In this document: piece after piece, positions 15,750 to 24,081 of the stretch
How the letters are laid out: every line of letters starts with the position of its first letter
How positions within the stretch are numbered: the first letter of the stretch is position 1
From: Marinobacter changyiensis
GTDB taxonomy: Bacteria; Pseudomonadota; Gammaproteobacteria; Pseudomonadales; Oleiphilaceae
Assembly (NCBI RefSeq): GCF_009193265.1
Contig: NZ_VZZZ01000009.1
Coordinates: 1 to 56,670, forward strand
Reading direction: 5' to 3'
Length of the DNA stretch: 56,670 nucleotides
Notes under the pieces: model-generated
What the model saw: the letters and a program-made list of their open reading frames with translations, nothing else
Databases searched by the model: none
What the model was told of the DNA's origin: nothing
Program-made: the position numbers and the translations under genes

Positions 15750-16454
15750 ATGGCCTCTACGTATCCTGTAATCAGTGTGATTGTTCCTGTCTGGCAGGAA
15801 GCTGAAACCATTGTCGAAACCCTCAAGGCTCTGGATTCGTTCAGACAATCCGGGCATGAGGTCATTGTGGTGGATGGTGACAGTGATGATGGAACCCGTG
15901 AGCGGGCTGCCGGTTATTGTGACCGGGTGCTGGCTGGAGAGAGGGGCCGCGCGGTTCAGATGAACATGGGCGCTGCCAGTGCCCGGGGCGATGTGCTGCT
16001 GTTCCTTCATGCCGATACACAGCTGCCGGTGGGTGCTGCCGATCGTCTGGGTGAATTCTTCCAGAGTTCCCGGCACTGGGGGCGGTTTGATGTGCGTCTC
16101 ACCGGCGACAGGAAACTGTTCCGGGTGATTGCCTGGTTTATGAACCAACGTTCCCGGCTGACCGGAATTGCCACCGGTGATCAGGCCATGTTCGTGCGCC
16201 GCTCGACCTTTGATGCCCTGGGTGGTTTCGCGGATATACCTCTGATGGAAGATGTTGAATTCTCTGGCCGGTTAAAACTGGCTTCCCGCCCATACTGCGT
16301 CTCTGATCCGGTTGTCACTGACAGCCGTCGCTGGCAACGGCAGGGCGCGTGGCGAACTATCTTGCTGATGTGGCAGCTGCGCTGGCGCTATTGGCGTGGG
16401 GAATCCCCTGATGAACTTGCAAAGGTATACCGGTCCGATGTCCGCAAGCCCTGA
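15750..16454 (+). CDS. TIGR04283-family glycosyltransferase (family 2)
   Basis: 234 residues from ATG at 15750; an earlier in-frame GTG/ATG is possible. The N-terminal GT-A fold is clear: 'ISVIVPVWQEAETIVETLKAL', 'VIVVDGDSDDGT', and the metal-binding DxD-like 'LLFLHADTQLP'. The later block 'RRSTFDALGGFADIPLMEDVEFSGRL' is specific to the TIGR04283 group, often annotated 'arsenosugar biosynthesis' or rSAM/selenodomain-associated transferase 2. It overlaps the next gene by 17 bases. The true substrate in this organism is not known. Confidence 0.85.
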   Translation: MASTYPVISVIVPVWQEAETIVETLKALDSFRQSGHEVIVVDGDSDDGTRERAAGYCDRVLAGERGRAVQMNMGAASARGDVLLFLHADTQLPVGAADRLGEFFQSSRHWGRFDVRLTGDRKLFRVIAWFMNQRSRLTGIATGDQAMFVRRSTFDALGGFADIPLMEDVEFSGRLKLASRPYCVSDPVVTDSRRWQRQGAWRTILLMWQLRWRYWRGESPDELAKVYRSDVRKP

Positions 16455-17091
16455 CCAGAATGTGTTGCTGATCCAGTTTGCCAAATGGCCGGAGCTGGGT
16501 AAGGTCAAAACCCGTTTGATTCCGGCGTTGGGGGAGCAGGGCGCTTTGGCGGCACATCAACGCCTGACGCTTGCGGTTCTGGATAATCTGCTGGCCACGG
16601 GGTTGCCAGTGGAGTTCTGGTGGGACCGGACTTTGGCGGCTCCGCCGGTTGAGGCTGACTCTGTACTGGATAAAATTCTCGCTGCGAGCGTAGCTCAATG
16701 CTTCCAGGAAGGCTCAGATCTGGGCGCCAGGATGCAACATGCGTTGGCATCGGGGTTGGAGCAGTATCACAAGGTGCTGATTGTCGGCAGTGATTGTCCG
16801 TCGGTTGAGGCCGGTTATGTGGCCGAGGCAGTGTCGGCGCTGGATCAGACTGATGTGGTCATGGGGCCGTCGGATGATGGCGGCTATGTTCTCATCGGGG
16901 CACGCCGGACCACCCCAGGTATGCTCGACGGTATAGCCTGGGGGAGCCCGCAGGTTCTGGAGCAAACCTGCGGGCAATTGCGGGAACTAGGTTTATCCCA
17001 CCGCCTGTTAGAGCCGCGGTGGGATGTTGACGAAGCCGAGGATTGGGAGCGTTTTATTCGACTGTCGGGCGCTCACGAAGCTGCTCGATAA
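16438..17091 (+). CDS. TIGR04282-family (DUF2064) glycosyltransferase
   Basis: 217 residues from ATG at 16438; ATG at 16411 in frame is an alternative start. Family marks are 'LLIQFAKWPELGKVKTRLIPALG' near the start, 'VLIVGSDCPSVE', and 'DVVMGPSDDGGYVLIGAR'. This nucleotidyltransferase-like GT-A protein is the usual partner of TIGR04283, and the two overlap here. Its C-terminus overlaps the convergent protease gene by 38 bases. The pair is predicted to build a modified sugar, possibly an arsenosugar-type compound, but there is no arsenic gene alongside to confirm this. Confidence 0.85.
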   Translation: MSASPDQNVLLIQFAKWPELGKVKTRLIPALGEQGALAAHQRLTLAVLDNLLATGLPVEFWWDRTLAAPPVEADSVLDKILAASVAQCFQEGSDLGARMQHALASGLEQYHKVLIVGSDCPSVEAGYVAEAVSALDQTDVVMGPSDDGGYVLIGARRTTPGMLDGIAWGSPQVLEQTCGQLRELGLSHRLLEPRWDVDEAEDWERFIRLSGAHEAAR

Positions 17092-19897
17092 CGGCCTTCA
17101 TGTTGCCGGGCTCGTCAGTGGTGATCACTTTCAGCGCTTTACTGCGTTCGATAACTGCTGACTCGTAGCTGGCAATAAGGTCAGCATGGTCGACCTCCCG
17201 GACAGCGTCGGCCAGTTGCTGGCGGGAATTGAAGTCGGTTTCGCCCCGGTCAATCTCTCGCCAGAAGCGTTCGGAAATGTCGCCCAGTGACCGCTCACGT
17301 TCCAATAACCCGCTGATGACAGCCTGTTTCTCGCGCTCCAGTTCTGCCTCGGTCATTTGCTGCAAGGTATCGGCAAATGCCTGGCTGAACTCCCGGGTGG
17401 CGGTGTCGATTTCTTCCGCTGTTGCACTCGGTGACTGCACAATAAAGCCCAGGGCCGGGGTTTCCAGAATCTCATAGCTGGTGGCGTAAACCACATAGCC
17501 GAGTTGCTGCTGGGTGCGAATCTGCTCATAAAACGGGGCGCTCACAATCTGGGCGAGGAGTCTGTACCCGGCGCGCTCCGCAAATGTTGTACTGTTCCCC
17601 TGCAGGTAAAGCGCGTAACCGGTGTCCGGATGATCAACCTGCATCCGAAGGTCCGTGAGGCCCGGGGGTAAAGTGTGGACGCCGCTGCGCGGGACCTCGA
17701 TCGGGGCGCTTTCCTGGAGGACCAGAGCTTCTGCAAACCGGGTGAGGTTGAGGGCCGAGGCTTCGGTAAGATTACCGTGGGCCAGCATTACCGGGTCAAC
17801 CTGCTCCAGCAGTACCTTGGCAAATCGCTCGAGCTCATCAAGAGTAACGGCTTCCGCAGCTTCCAGTTTTTCCTCAACGGTCCAGGCCCCTTCGATCAGA
17901 GCACTTTGAAGCACAGTGGAAGCTTGTTGCACCGGCCGTTCGAGGGACTGGTTCCTGAGCTCGTCAATCAATTGCCGGCGCGCGATGTTGAAGCGTTGCT
18001 CGGTGATGGTCGGGGCCGCGAACTGACTCAGAATCCGGCTCATGAGCAGATGCAGGTTATCGCTATATCCCCCCACCCGAATGGTTACACCGCGCAGGTG
18101 GTTATATACCGCGTAGTCCAGGCCTGCCAGCTGGGCCGGGTAGGCCCATGCGTTAAGGTTGGTATTGATGGCATCCACCAGCAACTGGGTCAGCACCTGG
18201 CTGCGGGCAGAGGCGCGGGCACCGGGCGATCGCAGGCTGAGGTAGACATTGGCCCGGGGGGTCTTGAATTCGGTGTTGCGTGCATACCAGAGTTCAATAT
18301 CGCCGGCGGAGTTGCCTTTGGTCAGCTGGATTGGTTGCTCCATGCTGGCGCCCGCTACCATGCCCAGCTCTTCAGGAATGAACGGATTGGCGTCCGGCAG
18401 TGCCAACTGGTTGGCCAACGCTTCGGGAACCGTTCCGGTAACTGACGCCGGTGCTATGGGGGTAAGGCTATAAACGGTGTCATACCAGGTGGTTCGCTCA
18501 ACTTCGGGTGCTGGCTCTTCCGGTGCTACCACGGTGATCAGGACGTTGTCAGGGGTGAGGTGGTTCAACAGTTCCAGGTAGCGGGCCGGGGTATAGTTTT
18601 CCATTACCCAGGGTGCCCGGAGTACGTCTTCCGGGTCCACATGGTGCATTTGCATGGAGAGGCGGCTTACCAGCTGGATCGGATTGGGTTGCTCCCGGAA
18701 ACGAAAGCTGATCTCTGCGAGCTTTTGCATTTCTTCGAAATACTGGCGATTGATACCTTTCGACCTCACCAGATCGATGTAGTCAAAGGTCAATGCCTGG
18801 ATGACGTCCCGTTGCGCCAGCCCCTCCGGTGTCAAAGCCATGGATATCTCAAGGGTGGCATTGCTGCCGGTATCCATTCCTATGCCCGCTGACAGGCTTT
18901 CTACCAGACCCTGCCGTTTCAGAACATCCAACAGGCTGCCGGGGCCTTCGTGGCCCAGGAGGTTGGCTACGTAATGGTCAGGCTTGCTCTTGTAGTGGTC
19001 CTGCTGGGACGGAATCGGAAAGGTCAGGGTTAACCGGCGGATATCCTTGAGCGCCTGCACTTGCAGGATGGCCGGCAGGTTTTCGCGCTTGAACAGCGGT
19101 GCTGTGTGTTCCTTGGGTGCAAGGTTCCTGTTTTCAATCTCGGCAAACCTCGGCCGCACCATGGCTTCCAGCTCTTCCAGAGGTTGCGGTCCCATCACCA
19201 CCAGCGTCATGACATCGGATGAGTAATGGTTGCGCCAGAACTCGAGCAGGTCCGCTCTGAGGGGGCGCTGGTCAGTGTCATCAAGGGTCGTGAGATTACC
19301 GACGGCGAATTGGCTGTAAGCGTGCTCTGGATTGGCTGCCGCTTTTTTCGCCGAGTAGATTCGGCGGCCATCATCCTTCAAGGCTGAGCTGTATTCCGAG
19401 TGCACAGCCCGGCGCTCCCGTTCGACCAGTTCGGCGGTAAAAAGCGGTGCTGAGAACTGTTGTGCGAAACGATCAAGGGCGGGCTCGAGTTGATCGGCCT
19501 GCACATCGAAGAAATAGTTGGTGTCCTGAAACGCTGTAAAGGCATTGTGGCTGCCGCCGTGACTTTTTATAAACTGCTGGTATTCTCCTGCGTCGGGATA
19601 CTTTTCGGTCCCTAGAAACAGCATGTGTTCCAGAAAGTGGGACAGGCCCTCACGGTCAGTTGGATCATCACCGCTGCCGACCGCGACATCCAGTGAAGCG
19701 GCTGCCATGTCAGCGTCGGGATTCGAGACGAGCAGAACTTTCAGCTCGTTGTCCAGTTCCAGGTACCGGTAATCGCTTTGGTCATTCGGGCTCTTGGCCG
19801 GAGAAACAGCGGCCTGAGCCACAACGCTGACCAACAGGAAAAAGCAGGTCAGGACGACTGTGACCCACCCTGAGTGGTGTACTGTGCGGTTAAGCAT
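17054..19897 (-). CDS. M16 family zinc metallopeptidase, pitrilysin-like
   Basis: 947 residues, close to the 962 of E. coli pitrilysin. A signal peptide covers about residues 1-30 ('WVTVVLTCFFLLVSVVAQAA'), placing it in the periplasm. The inverted zinc motif HFLEH gives His87, Glu90 and His91, and the third ligand Glu168 in 'HSEYSS' is exactly 81 residues from the first histidine, as in pitrilysin. Four homologous M16 domains are expected; the inactive C-terminal half includes 'QQLGYVVYATSYEI'. It should degrade peptides and small unfolded proteins. It is convergent with, and overlaps, the glycosyltransferase gene. Confidence 0.9.
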   Translation of the reverse strand: MLNRTVHHSGWVTVVLTCFFLLVSVVAQAAVSPAKSPNDQSDYRYLELDNELKVLLVSNPDADMAAASLDVAVGSGDDPTDREGLSHFLEHMLFLGTEKYPDAGEYQQFIKSHGGSHNAFTAFQDTNYFFDVQADQLEPALDRFAQQFSAPLFTAELVERERRAVHSEYSSALKDDGRRIYSAKKAAANPEHAYSQFAVGNLTTLDDTDQRPLRADLLEFWRNHYSSDVMTLVVMGPQPLEELEAMVRPRFAEIENRNLAPKEHTAPLFKRENLPAILQVQALKDIRRLTLTFPIPSQQDHYKSKPDHYVANLLGHEGPGSLLDVLKRQGLVESLSAGIGMDTGSNATLEISMALTPEGLAQRDVIQALTFDYIDLVRSKGINRQYFEEMQKLAEISFRFREQPNPIQLVSRLSMQMHHVDPEDVLRAPWVMENYTPARYLELLNHLTPDNVLITVVAPEEPAPEVERTTWYDTVYSLTPIAPASVTGTVPEALANQLALPDANPFIPEELGMVAGASMEQPIQLTKGNSAGDIELWYARNTEFKTPRANVYLSLRSPGARASARSQVLTQLLVDAINTNLNAWAYPAQLAGLDYAVYNHLRGVTIRVGGYSDNLHLLMSRILSQFAAPTITEQRFNIARRQLIDELRNQSLERPVQQASTVLQSALIEGAWTVEEKLEAAEAVTLDELERFAKVLLEQVDPVMLAHGNLTEASALNLTRFAEALVLQESAPIEVPRSGVHTLPPGLTDLRMQVDHPDTGYALYLQGNSTTFAERAGYRLLAQIVSAPFYEQIRTQQQLGYVVYATSYEILETPALGFIVQSPSATAEEIDTATREFSQAFADTLQQMTEAELEREKQAVISGLLERERSLGDISERFWREIDRGETDFNSRQQLADAVREVDHADLIASYESAVIERSKALKVITTDEPGNMKAVIEQLRERPTVE

Positions 19898-19929
19898 TGG
19901 CGGTGTCCTTCAGGTAAAAGTAGCCCGAT

Positions 19930-20229
19930 TCAGTGAATAACGGAATCACGGGTGCTGGCAGGTTGCTGGTCCAGCGTCTTTCGGGCGAGGCTGGCTGCAC
20001 TGTCAGCATCCAGCTGTCCGCCGGCGATACGTTCCAATACGGACGCCATCACTGCAACGGATTGCCGATACTCTGCGAACTCTTCCTGAAAAGCCGTATC
20101 AATGGCTTCGTAAACAGCCTGAATTTTTTCTTCTCTGGAGCCTTTTTCAGACGCGGTTTCATTAATAGCCTTCAGGCAGGCGCGGGCAATGGAAATATAG
20201 CGTTCTGCGTTAGCGTTCTGGTTGGCCAT
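19930..20229 (-). CDS. 99-residue protein (hypothetical)
   Basis: The conserved-looking part begins 'MANQNANAERYISIARACLKAINETASEKGSREEKIQAVYEAIDTAFQEEFAEYRQSVAVM' spread over the frame, predicted almost entirely helical and acidic. In-frame ATGs at 20274 and 20304 are alternative starts; none has a strong RBS. It lies between the protease and the acyl-CoA reductase. I do not recognise the family. The regular helix pattern and codon texture match the neighbouring core genes, so a real gene is likely. Confidence 0.6.
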   Translation of the reverse strand: MANQNANAERYISIARACLKAINETASEKGSREEKIQAVYEAIDTAFQEEFAEYRQSVAVMASVLERIAGGQLDADSAASLARKTLDQQPASTRDSVIH

Positions 20230-20447
20230 GACAAGTACCCGGATTTTGCAGATGGAAGGATGTTTTGATGGCATGATTATGTCACCGGCGGCGGCCCATT
20301 TCATGTCTATCTTTTAATCATTGGCTGTGAGGTAGGGACGGCAGACGCTCACTCTCAACGCGGTGTGGCGGGGCTGTGCTAATCTCAAGACAACTTGGTT
20401 TCCAGGACGGTTTGACTGGAGTGTGGTTTGAACGATGTTTTAGAGTT

Positions 20448-20482
20448 TTTACTCAATTAAAAACAAGCAGTTAATGAGTAAA
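20448..20482. promoter_or_regulatory. Near-perfect inverted repeat upstream of the acyl-CoA reductase
   Basis: TTTACTCAATTAA (20448-20460) and TTAATGAGTAAA (20471-20482) pair with only one extra A, around a 10-base centre. It lies 91 bases before the reductase start in a 340-base AT-rich spacer. A TTGACT at 20412-20417 could be a -35 element just upstream. The symmetry is that of a dimeric repressor operator, for example a TetR- or FadR-type regulator. It has no T-run and is not a terminator. Confidence 0.4.
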
Positions 20483-20572
20483 TTCTGTAAAAAACGACAA
20501 TACATGAGAAAAACAATTAAGTACAATGCGGCACGATCAGGACATCACAATGACAAGCAGGATGAGGTATTC

Positions 20573-22558
20573 ATGAATTACTTTTTAACAGGTGGAACCG
20601 GGTTTATCGGTCGTTTTCTGGTAGAAAAGTTGCTGGCCCGGGGTGGCACTGTCCATGTTCTGGTTCGGGAACAGTCCCTCGGCAAGCTGGACAGGCTGCG
20701 CGAGCGCTGGGGCGCCACGGATGATCAGGTCAAAGCCGTGATCGGAGATCTGGCGCAACCGAAACTGGGCATCGACGCAAAAACCTTCAAAACGCTGAAA
20801 GGCAAAGTCGATCACGTATTCCACCTGGCTGCTGTGTACGACATGGGGGCAGATGAAGAGTCCCAGTCCGTGGTGAATATCGAAGGCACCCGCAACGCCA
20901 TTGATGCGGCGACCGCCATGGGGGCAGGGTGCTTCCAGCATGTGTCATCCATCGCAGCGGCAGGCCTGTTCAAGGGGACGTTCCGTGAAGACATGTTCGA
21001 GGAAGCTGAAGGCCTCGAGCATCCCTATCTGAAAACCAAGCATGAATCGGAAAAAGTAGTACGGGAAGAGTGCAAGATTCCCTATCGCATCTACCGGCCG
21101 GGTATGGTGATCGGCCACTCGAAAACCGGTGAGATGGACAAGGTCGACGGACCTTATTACTTCTTCAAGATGATCCAGAAGATCCGCAACGCTCTGCCCC
21201 AGTGGGTGCCCACCATCGGCATCGAGGGCGGTCGCCTGAATGTGGTTCCGGTGGATTTCGTCGTTAACGCTATGGACCATATCGCTCACCTCGACGGTGA
21301 GGACGGCAACTGTTTCCACCTGGTCGATTCTGATCCCTACAAAGTAGGTGAGATCCTGAATATATTCGCCGAAGCAGGCCATGCACCCCGTATGGCAATG
21401 CGTATTGATGCACGGATGTTCGGCTTTATCCCGCCGTTTATCCGGCAAAGCGTGAAAAACCTGCCACCAGTGAAACGCCTCACCAGTGCCATTCTGGATG
21501 ATCTGGGTATCCCGCCGTCGGTGATGTCGTTCATCAATTACCCCACCCGGTTTGATGCCCGCGAAACCGAGCGGGCCCTGAAGGACACCGGCATCGTTGT
21601 TCCGCGGCTTGAGAGTTACGCTCCCGTTATCTGGGATTACTGGGAACGTCATCTGGACCCGGATCTGTTCAAGGACCGTACGTTGCAAGGGGCGGTTGAA
21701 GGTCGTGTTTGCGTTGTTACCGGCGCAACCTCGGGTATCGGCCTTGCAACAGCCCACAAACTTGCCGAAGCTGGCGCCATTCTGGTCATCGGTGCCCGTA
21801 CCAAGGACAAGCTGGACGACGTAGTGGCGGAACTGGAAGCCAAAGGCGGTAATGTTCACGCTTACCAGTGTGATTTTTCGGACATGGAAGACTGTGACCG
21901 ATTCGTGAAGACTGTTCTGGATAACCACGGCCAGGTCGATGTGCTGGTCAACAACGCCGGTCGCTCCATTCGCCGGTCGCTGGCGTTGTCCTTTGAACGC
22001 TTCCACGATTTCGAGCGCACCATGCAGCTGAATTATTTCGGCTCAGTACGCCTGATCATGGGCTTTGCGCCTACCATGCTGGAAAATCGCCGTGGCCATG
22101 TGATCAATATATCCTCCATTGGCGTGCTGACCAATGCGCCCCGTTTCTCGGCCTACGTTGCCTCGAAATCGGCGTTGGACGCTTTCAGTCGCTGTGCGGC
22201 TTCGGAGTGGTCGGACTACAACGTCAACTTCACGACCATCAATATGCCGCTGGTCAAAACACCGATGATTGCGCCTACCAAAATCTACGATTCGGTTCCG
22301 ACGCTGTCACCGGAGGAAGCCGCCGACCTGGTTGTTGATGCAATCGTTTACCGGCCTAAACGCGTTGCCACGCGTCTGGGCATTTTCGCCCAGGTACTTC
22401 ACGCCGTGGCGCCGAAAATGGGTGAAATTCTGATGAATACCGGGTATCGGATGTTCCCGGATACGCCCTCTCTGGGTGGCGTGCGTAAGGGTGAAAAGCC
22501 CCGGGTTTCCACAGAACAGGTGGCCTTTGCCGCCATTTTGCGGGGTATCCACTGGTAA
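20573..22558 (+). CDS. Fatty acyl-CoA reductase, alcohol-forming (wax-ester pathway)
   Basis: 661 residues from ATG at 20573 ('MNYFLTGGTGFIGRFLVEKL'); a frame extension to 20474 is rejected because the known Marinobacter enzyme begins at MNYF. It has two domains. The N-terminal NAD_binding_4 reductase has the dinucleotide loop GGTGFIG and the active-site Tyr152-Lys156 (YLKTK). The C-terminal short-chain dehydrogenase, from about residue 370, has VTGATSGIG (about 382-390) and YVASK (about 527-531). The fused enzyme reduces fatty acyl-CoA through aldehyde to fatty alcohol with NADPH, the alcohol then being esterified to wax by a wax synthase not present here. Closely resembles Marinobacter 'Maqu_2507'-type reductase. 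Confidence 0.93.
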   Translation: MNYFLTGGTGFIGRFLVEKLLARGGTVHVLVREQSLGKLDRLRERWGATDDQVKAVIGDLAQPKLGIDAKTFKTLKGKVDHVFHLAAVYDMGADEESQSVVNIEGTRNAIDAATAMGAGCFQHVSSIAAAGLFKGTFREDMFEEAEGLEHPYLKTKHESEKVVREECKIPYRIYRPGMVIGHSKTGEMDKVDGPYYFFKMIQKIRNALPQWVPTIGIEGGRLNVVPVDFVVNAMDHIAHLDGEDGNCFHLVDSDPYKVGEILNIFAEAGHAPRMAMRIDARMFGFIPPFIRQSVKNLPPVKRLTSAILDDLGIPPSVMSFINYPTRFDARETERALKDTGIVVPRLESYAPVIWDYWERHLDPDLFKDRTLQGAVEGRVCVVTGATSGIGLATAHKLAEAGAILVIGARTKDKLDDVVAELEAKGGNVHAYQCDFSDMEDCDRFVKTVLDNHGQVDVLVNNAGRSIRRSLALSFERFHDFERTMQLNYFGSVRLIMGFAPTMLENRRGHVINISSIGVLTNAPRFSAYVASKSALDAFSRCAASEWSDYNVNFTTINMPLVKTPMIAPTKIYDSVPTLSPEEAADLVVDAIVYRPKRVATRLGIFAQVLHAVAPKMGEILMNTGYRMFPDTPSLGGVRKGEKPRVSTEQVAFAAILRGIHW

Positions 22559-22651
22559 CTCCTGAAATGCCGGTTGCGGGCGGCAGGCCCTGGTCGCCTG
22601 CGGCCTGACATCAGCGTGTCATGAATTTCATTCAAGGTGATGATATCGGGG

Positions 22652-22681
22652 TTGAAGTTTGTTGGCCGGGCCTCATATATA
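22652..22681 (+). promoter_or_regulatory. Candidate sigma-70 promoter for the peroxiredoxin gene
   Basis: TTGAAG (22652-22657) and TATATA (22676-22681) are separated by 18 bases. Transcription would start near 22690, just before the hairpin at 22703. This is the only reasonable promoter I see between the reductase stop and the peroxiredoxin. Confidence 0.35.
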
Positions 22682-22702
22682 GAGCCAACACGATTTTTCA
22701 GG

Positions 22703-22729
22703 GCCGGACACTCGTCCGGCTTTGCTTTT
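22703..22729 (+). terminator. Hairpin with T-tract between reductase and peroxiredoxin
   Basis: GCCGGAC and GTCCGGC form a perfect 7-bp stem with a 4-base loop (ACTC), followed by TTTGCTTTT. It is a good intrinsic terminator for the acyl-CoA reductase transcript. It ends only 32 bases before the peroxiredoxin ATG and lies downstream of the candidate peroxiredoxin promoter, so it could also act as a leader attenuator. Confidence 0.6.
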
Positions 22730-22760
22730 AATCCCACCGCTGACACATGGAGATTTCATC

Positions 22761-23363
22761 ATGGGAGTTTTAGTAGGCAAACCCGCACCGGATTTCACCG
22801 TTCCCGCCGTAATGGGTGACGGGACAATCGTTGACGAATTCAATCTGTCTGAAGCCATCAATGGCAAACCGGCGATTATTTTCTTCTACCCGCTGGATTT
22901 CACGTTCGTATGCCCGTCAGAGCTGATTGCTCTGAACAATCGGATGGACGCTTTTGAAGAGCGTGGCGTTGAAGTAATCAGCGTATCCATTGATTCCCAC
23001 TTTACTCACAACGCCTGGCGCAACACGCCTGAAGACAAAGGCGGTATTGGTAAAGTGCGTTACACCATGGCGGCTGACATGAACCATGACATCGCCAAAG
23101 CATTTGACGTCGAGTCTGCAGGTGGTATGGCGTTCCGCGGTGCTTTCCTGATCGACAAAGAAGGCATTGTCCGTTCACAAATCATCAACGATCTGCCGCT
23201 GGGCCGTAATATCGACGAGTTGGTACGTCTGGTAGACGCGCTTCAGTTCCATGAAGAGCATGGCGAAGTTTGTCCTGCCGGTTGGAAGAAGGGTGATAAA
23301 GGTATGGACGCGTCTCCTGATGGCGTTGCCAAGTACTTGTCAGAGAATGCTAGCGGTCTGTAA
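22761..23363 (+). CDS. Typical 2-Cys peroxiredoxin (AhpC/Prx1 type)
   Basis: 200 residues from ATG at 22761 (GGAG upstream); an earlier in-frame start at 22722 lies in the terminator and is rejected. Peroxidatic Cys51 is in 'DFTFVCPSEL' and resolving Cys171 in 'HGEVCPAGW'. A 'GGIGKVRY' loop of the overoxidation-sensitive type is present, but the usual C-terminal YF motif is not. The cytosolic enzyme reduces hydrogen peroxide and organic hydroperoxides, recycled by thioredoxin or AhpF. A strong bidirectional terminator follows. Confidence 0.93.
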   Translation: MGVLVGKPAPDFTVPAVMGDGTIVDEFNLSEAINGKPAIIFFYPLDFTFVCPSELIALNNRMDAFEERGVEVISVSIDSHFTHNAWRNTPEDKGGIGKVRYTMAADMNHDIAKAFDVESAGGMAFRGAFLIDKEGIVRSQIINDLPLGRNIDELVRLVDALQFHEEHGEVCPAGWKKGDKGMDASPDGVAKYLSENASGL

Positions 23364-23380
23364 GGCGCTCCGGCAGTATG

Positions 23381-23418
23381 AAAAACCCCGCTCTGTTAAA
23401 TGAGCGGGGTTTTTTTTG
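23381..23418. terminator. Bidirectional intrinsic terminator
   Basis: AAAAACCCCGCTC and GAGCGGGGTTTTT form a 13-bp stem including the A/T flanks, with an 8-base loop, followed by further Ts. It stands between the convergent peroxiredoxin and rnt genes and should serve both. Confidence 0.92.
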
Positions 23419-23424
23419 GCCTGT

Positions 23425-24081
23425 TTACTCTTCGCTATCATCAATAACCGGGGGCGGAAAACCACCGAGTTCTTTCCAGCGATTGACAATTCCACAGAAT
23501 AGATCGGCAGTTTTCTCCGCATCGTAGGCGGCGGAGTGGGCTTCCTTGTTATTGAACGGAATGCCGGCAAGCTTGCAGGCCTGAGCCAGAACCGTATGGC
23601 CGTAAGCCAGACCCGCCAACGTGGCGGTATCAAAGGTTGAAAATGGATGAAACGGGTTGCGCCGAATATCTGCCCGATTTGCCGCTGCGAACAGGAAGTT
23701 GTGATCGAAGGTGGCATTGTGGCCGACCAGAACCGCACGTTTGCAGCCCTGGGCTTTCACCGCCTTGCGGATCGGGCTGAAAATCTCGCTCAAACCTTCC
23801 CGCTCTGGCACCGCTTCCCGTTCCAGATCCCAGGGGTCAATGCCGGTAAAATCCAGTGCTGACTGCTCAAGATTGGCGCCCTCAAAGGGGTCGATGTTCT
23901 GAACGATGGTCTGCTGGCGGCGTAGCCAGCCATCTTCATCAAGCTCGAGAATAACGGCGGCCACTTCCAGCAGCGCATCGGTACGACAGTTGAATCCACC
24001 GGTTTCCACATCTACCACCACCGGGAGGAAGCCCCGGAATCGAGCCGCCATTGGGGACGGCTGCGTTGTTTCGTCAGTCAC
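23425..24081 (-). CDS. rnt: Ribonuclease T
   Basis: 218 residues from GTG at 24081, which directly abuts the pyrC stop (TGA then GTG) and follows AAGGAG, so translation is coupled. The DEDDh exonuclease motifs are present: 'VVVDVETGG' (Asp24, Glu26), 'VGHNATFDHNF', and 'EAHSAAYDAEKT'. The length and 'RFRGFLPVVVDVETGGFN' opening are those of RNase T, which trims the 3' ends of tRNAs, 5S and 23S rRNA as a dimer. In Pseudomonas the same pyrC-rnt pair is next to motY. Confidence 0.94.
   Translation of the reverse strand: MTDETTQPSPMAARFRGFLPVVVDVETGGFNCRTDALLEVAAVILELDEDGWLRRQQTIVQNIDPFEGANLEQSALDFTGIDPWDLEREAVPEREGLSEIFSPIRKAVKAQGCKRAVLVGHNATFDHNFLFAAANRADIRRNPFHPFSTFDTATLAGLAYGHTVLAQACKLAGIPFNNKEAHSAAYDAEKTADLFCGIVNRWKELGGFPPPVIDDSEE

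Noticed and set aside
17675..18445. 256-codon plus-strand ORF inside the M16 protease
   Set aside because: It is a reverse-strand shadow of a gene whose zinc motif and length match pitrilysin; no RBS or recognisable product.
20945..22006. 353-codon minus-strand ORF opposite the acyl-CoA reductase
   Set aside because: Antisense shadow; the plus-strand protein is a full-length recognised enzyme.
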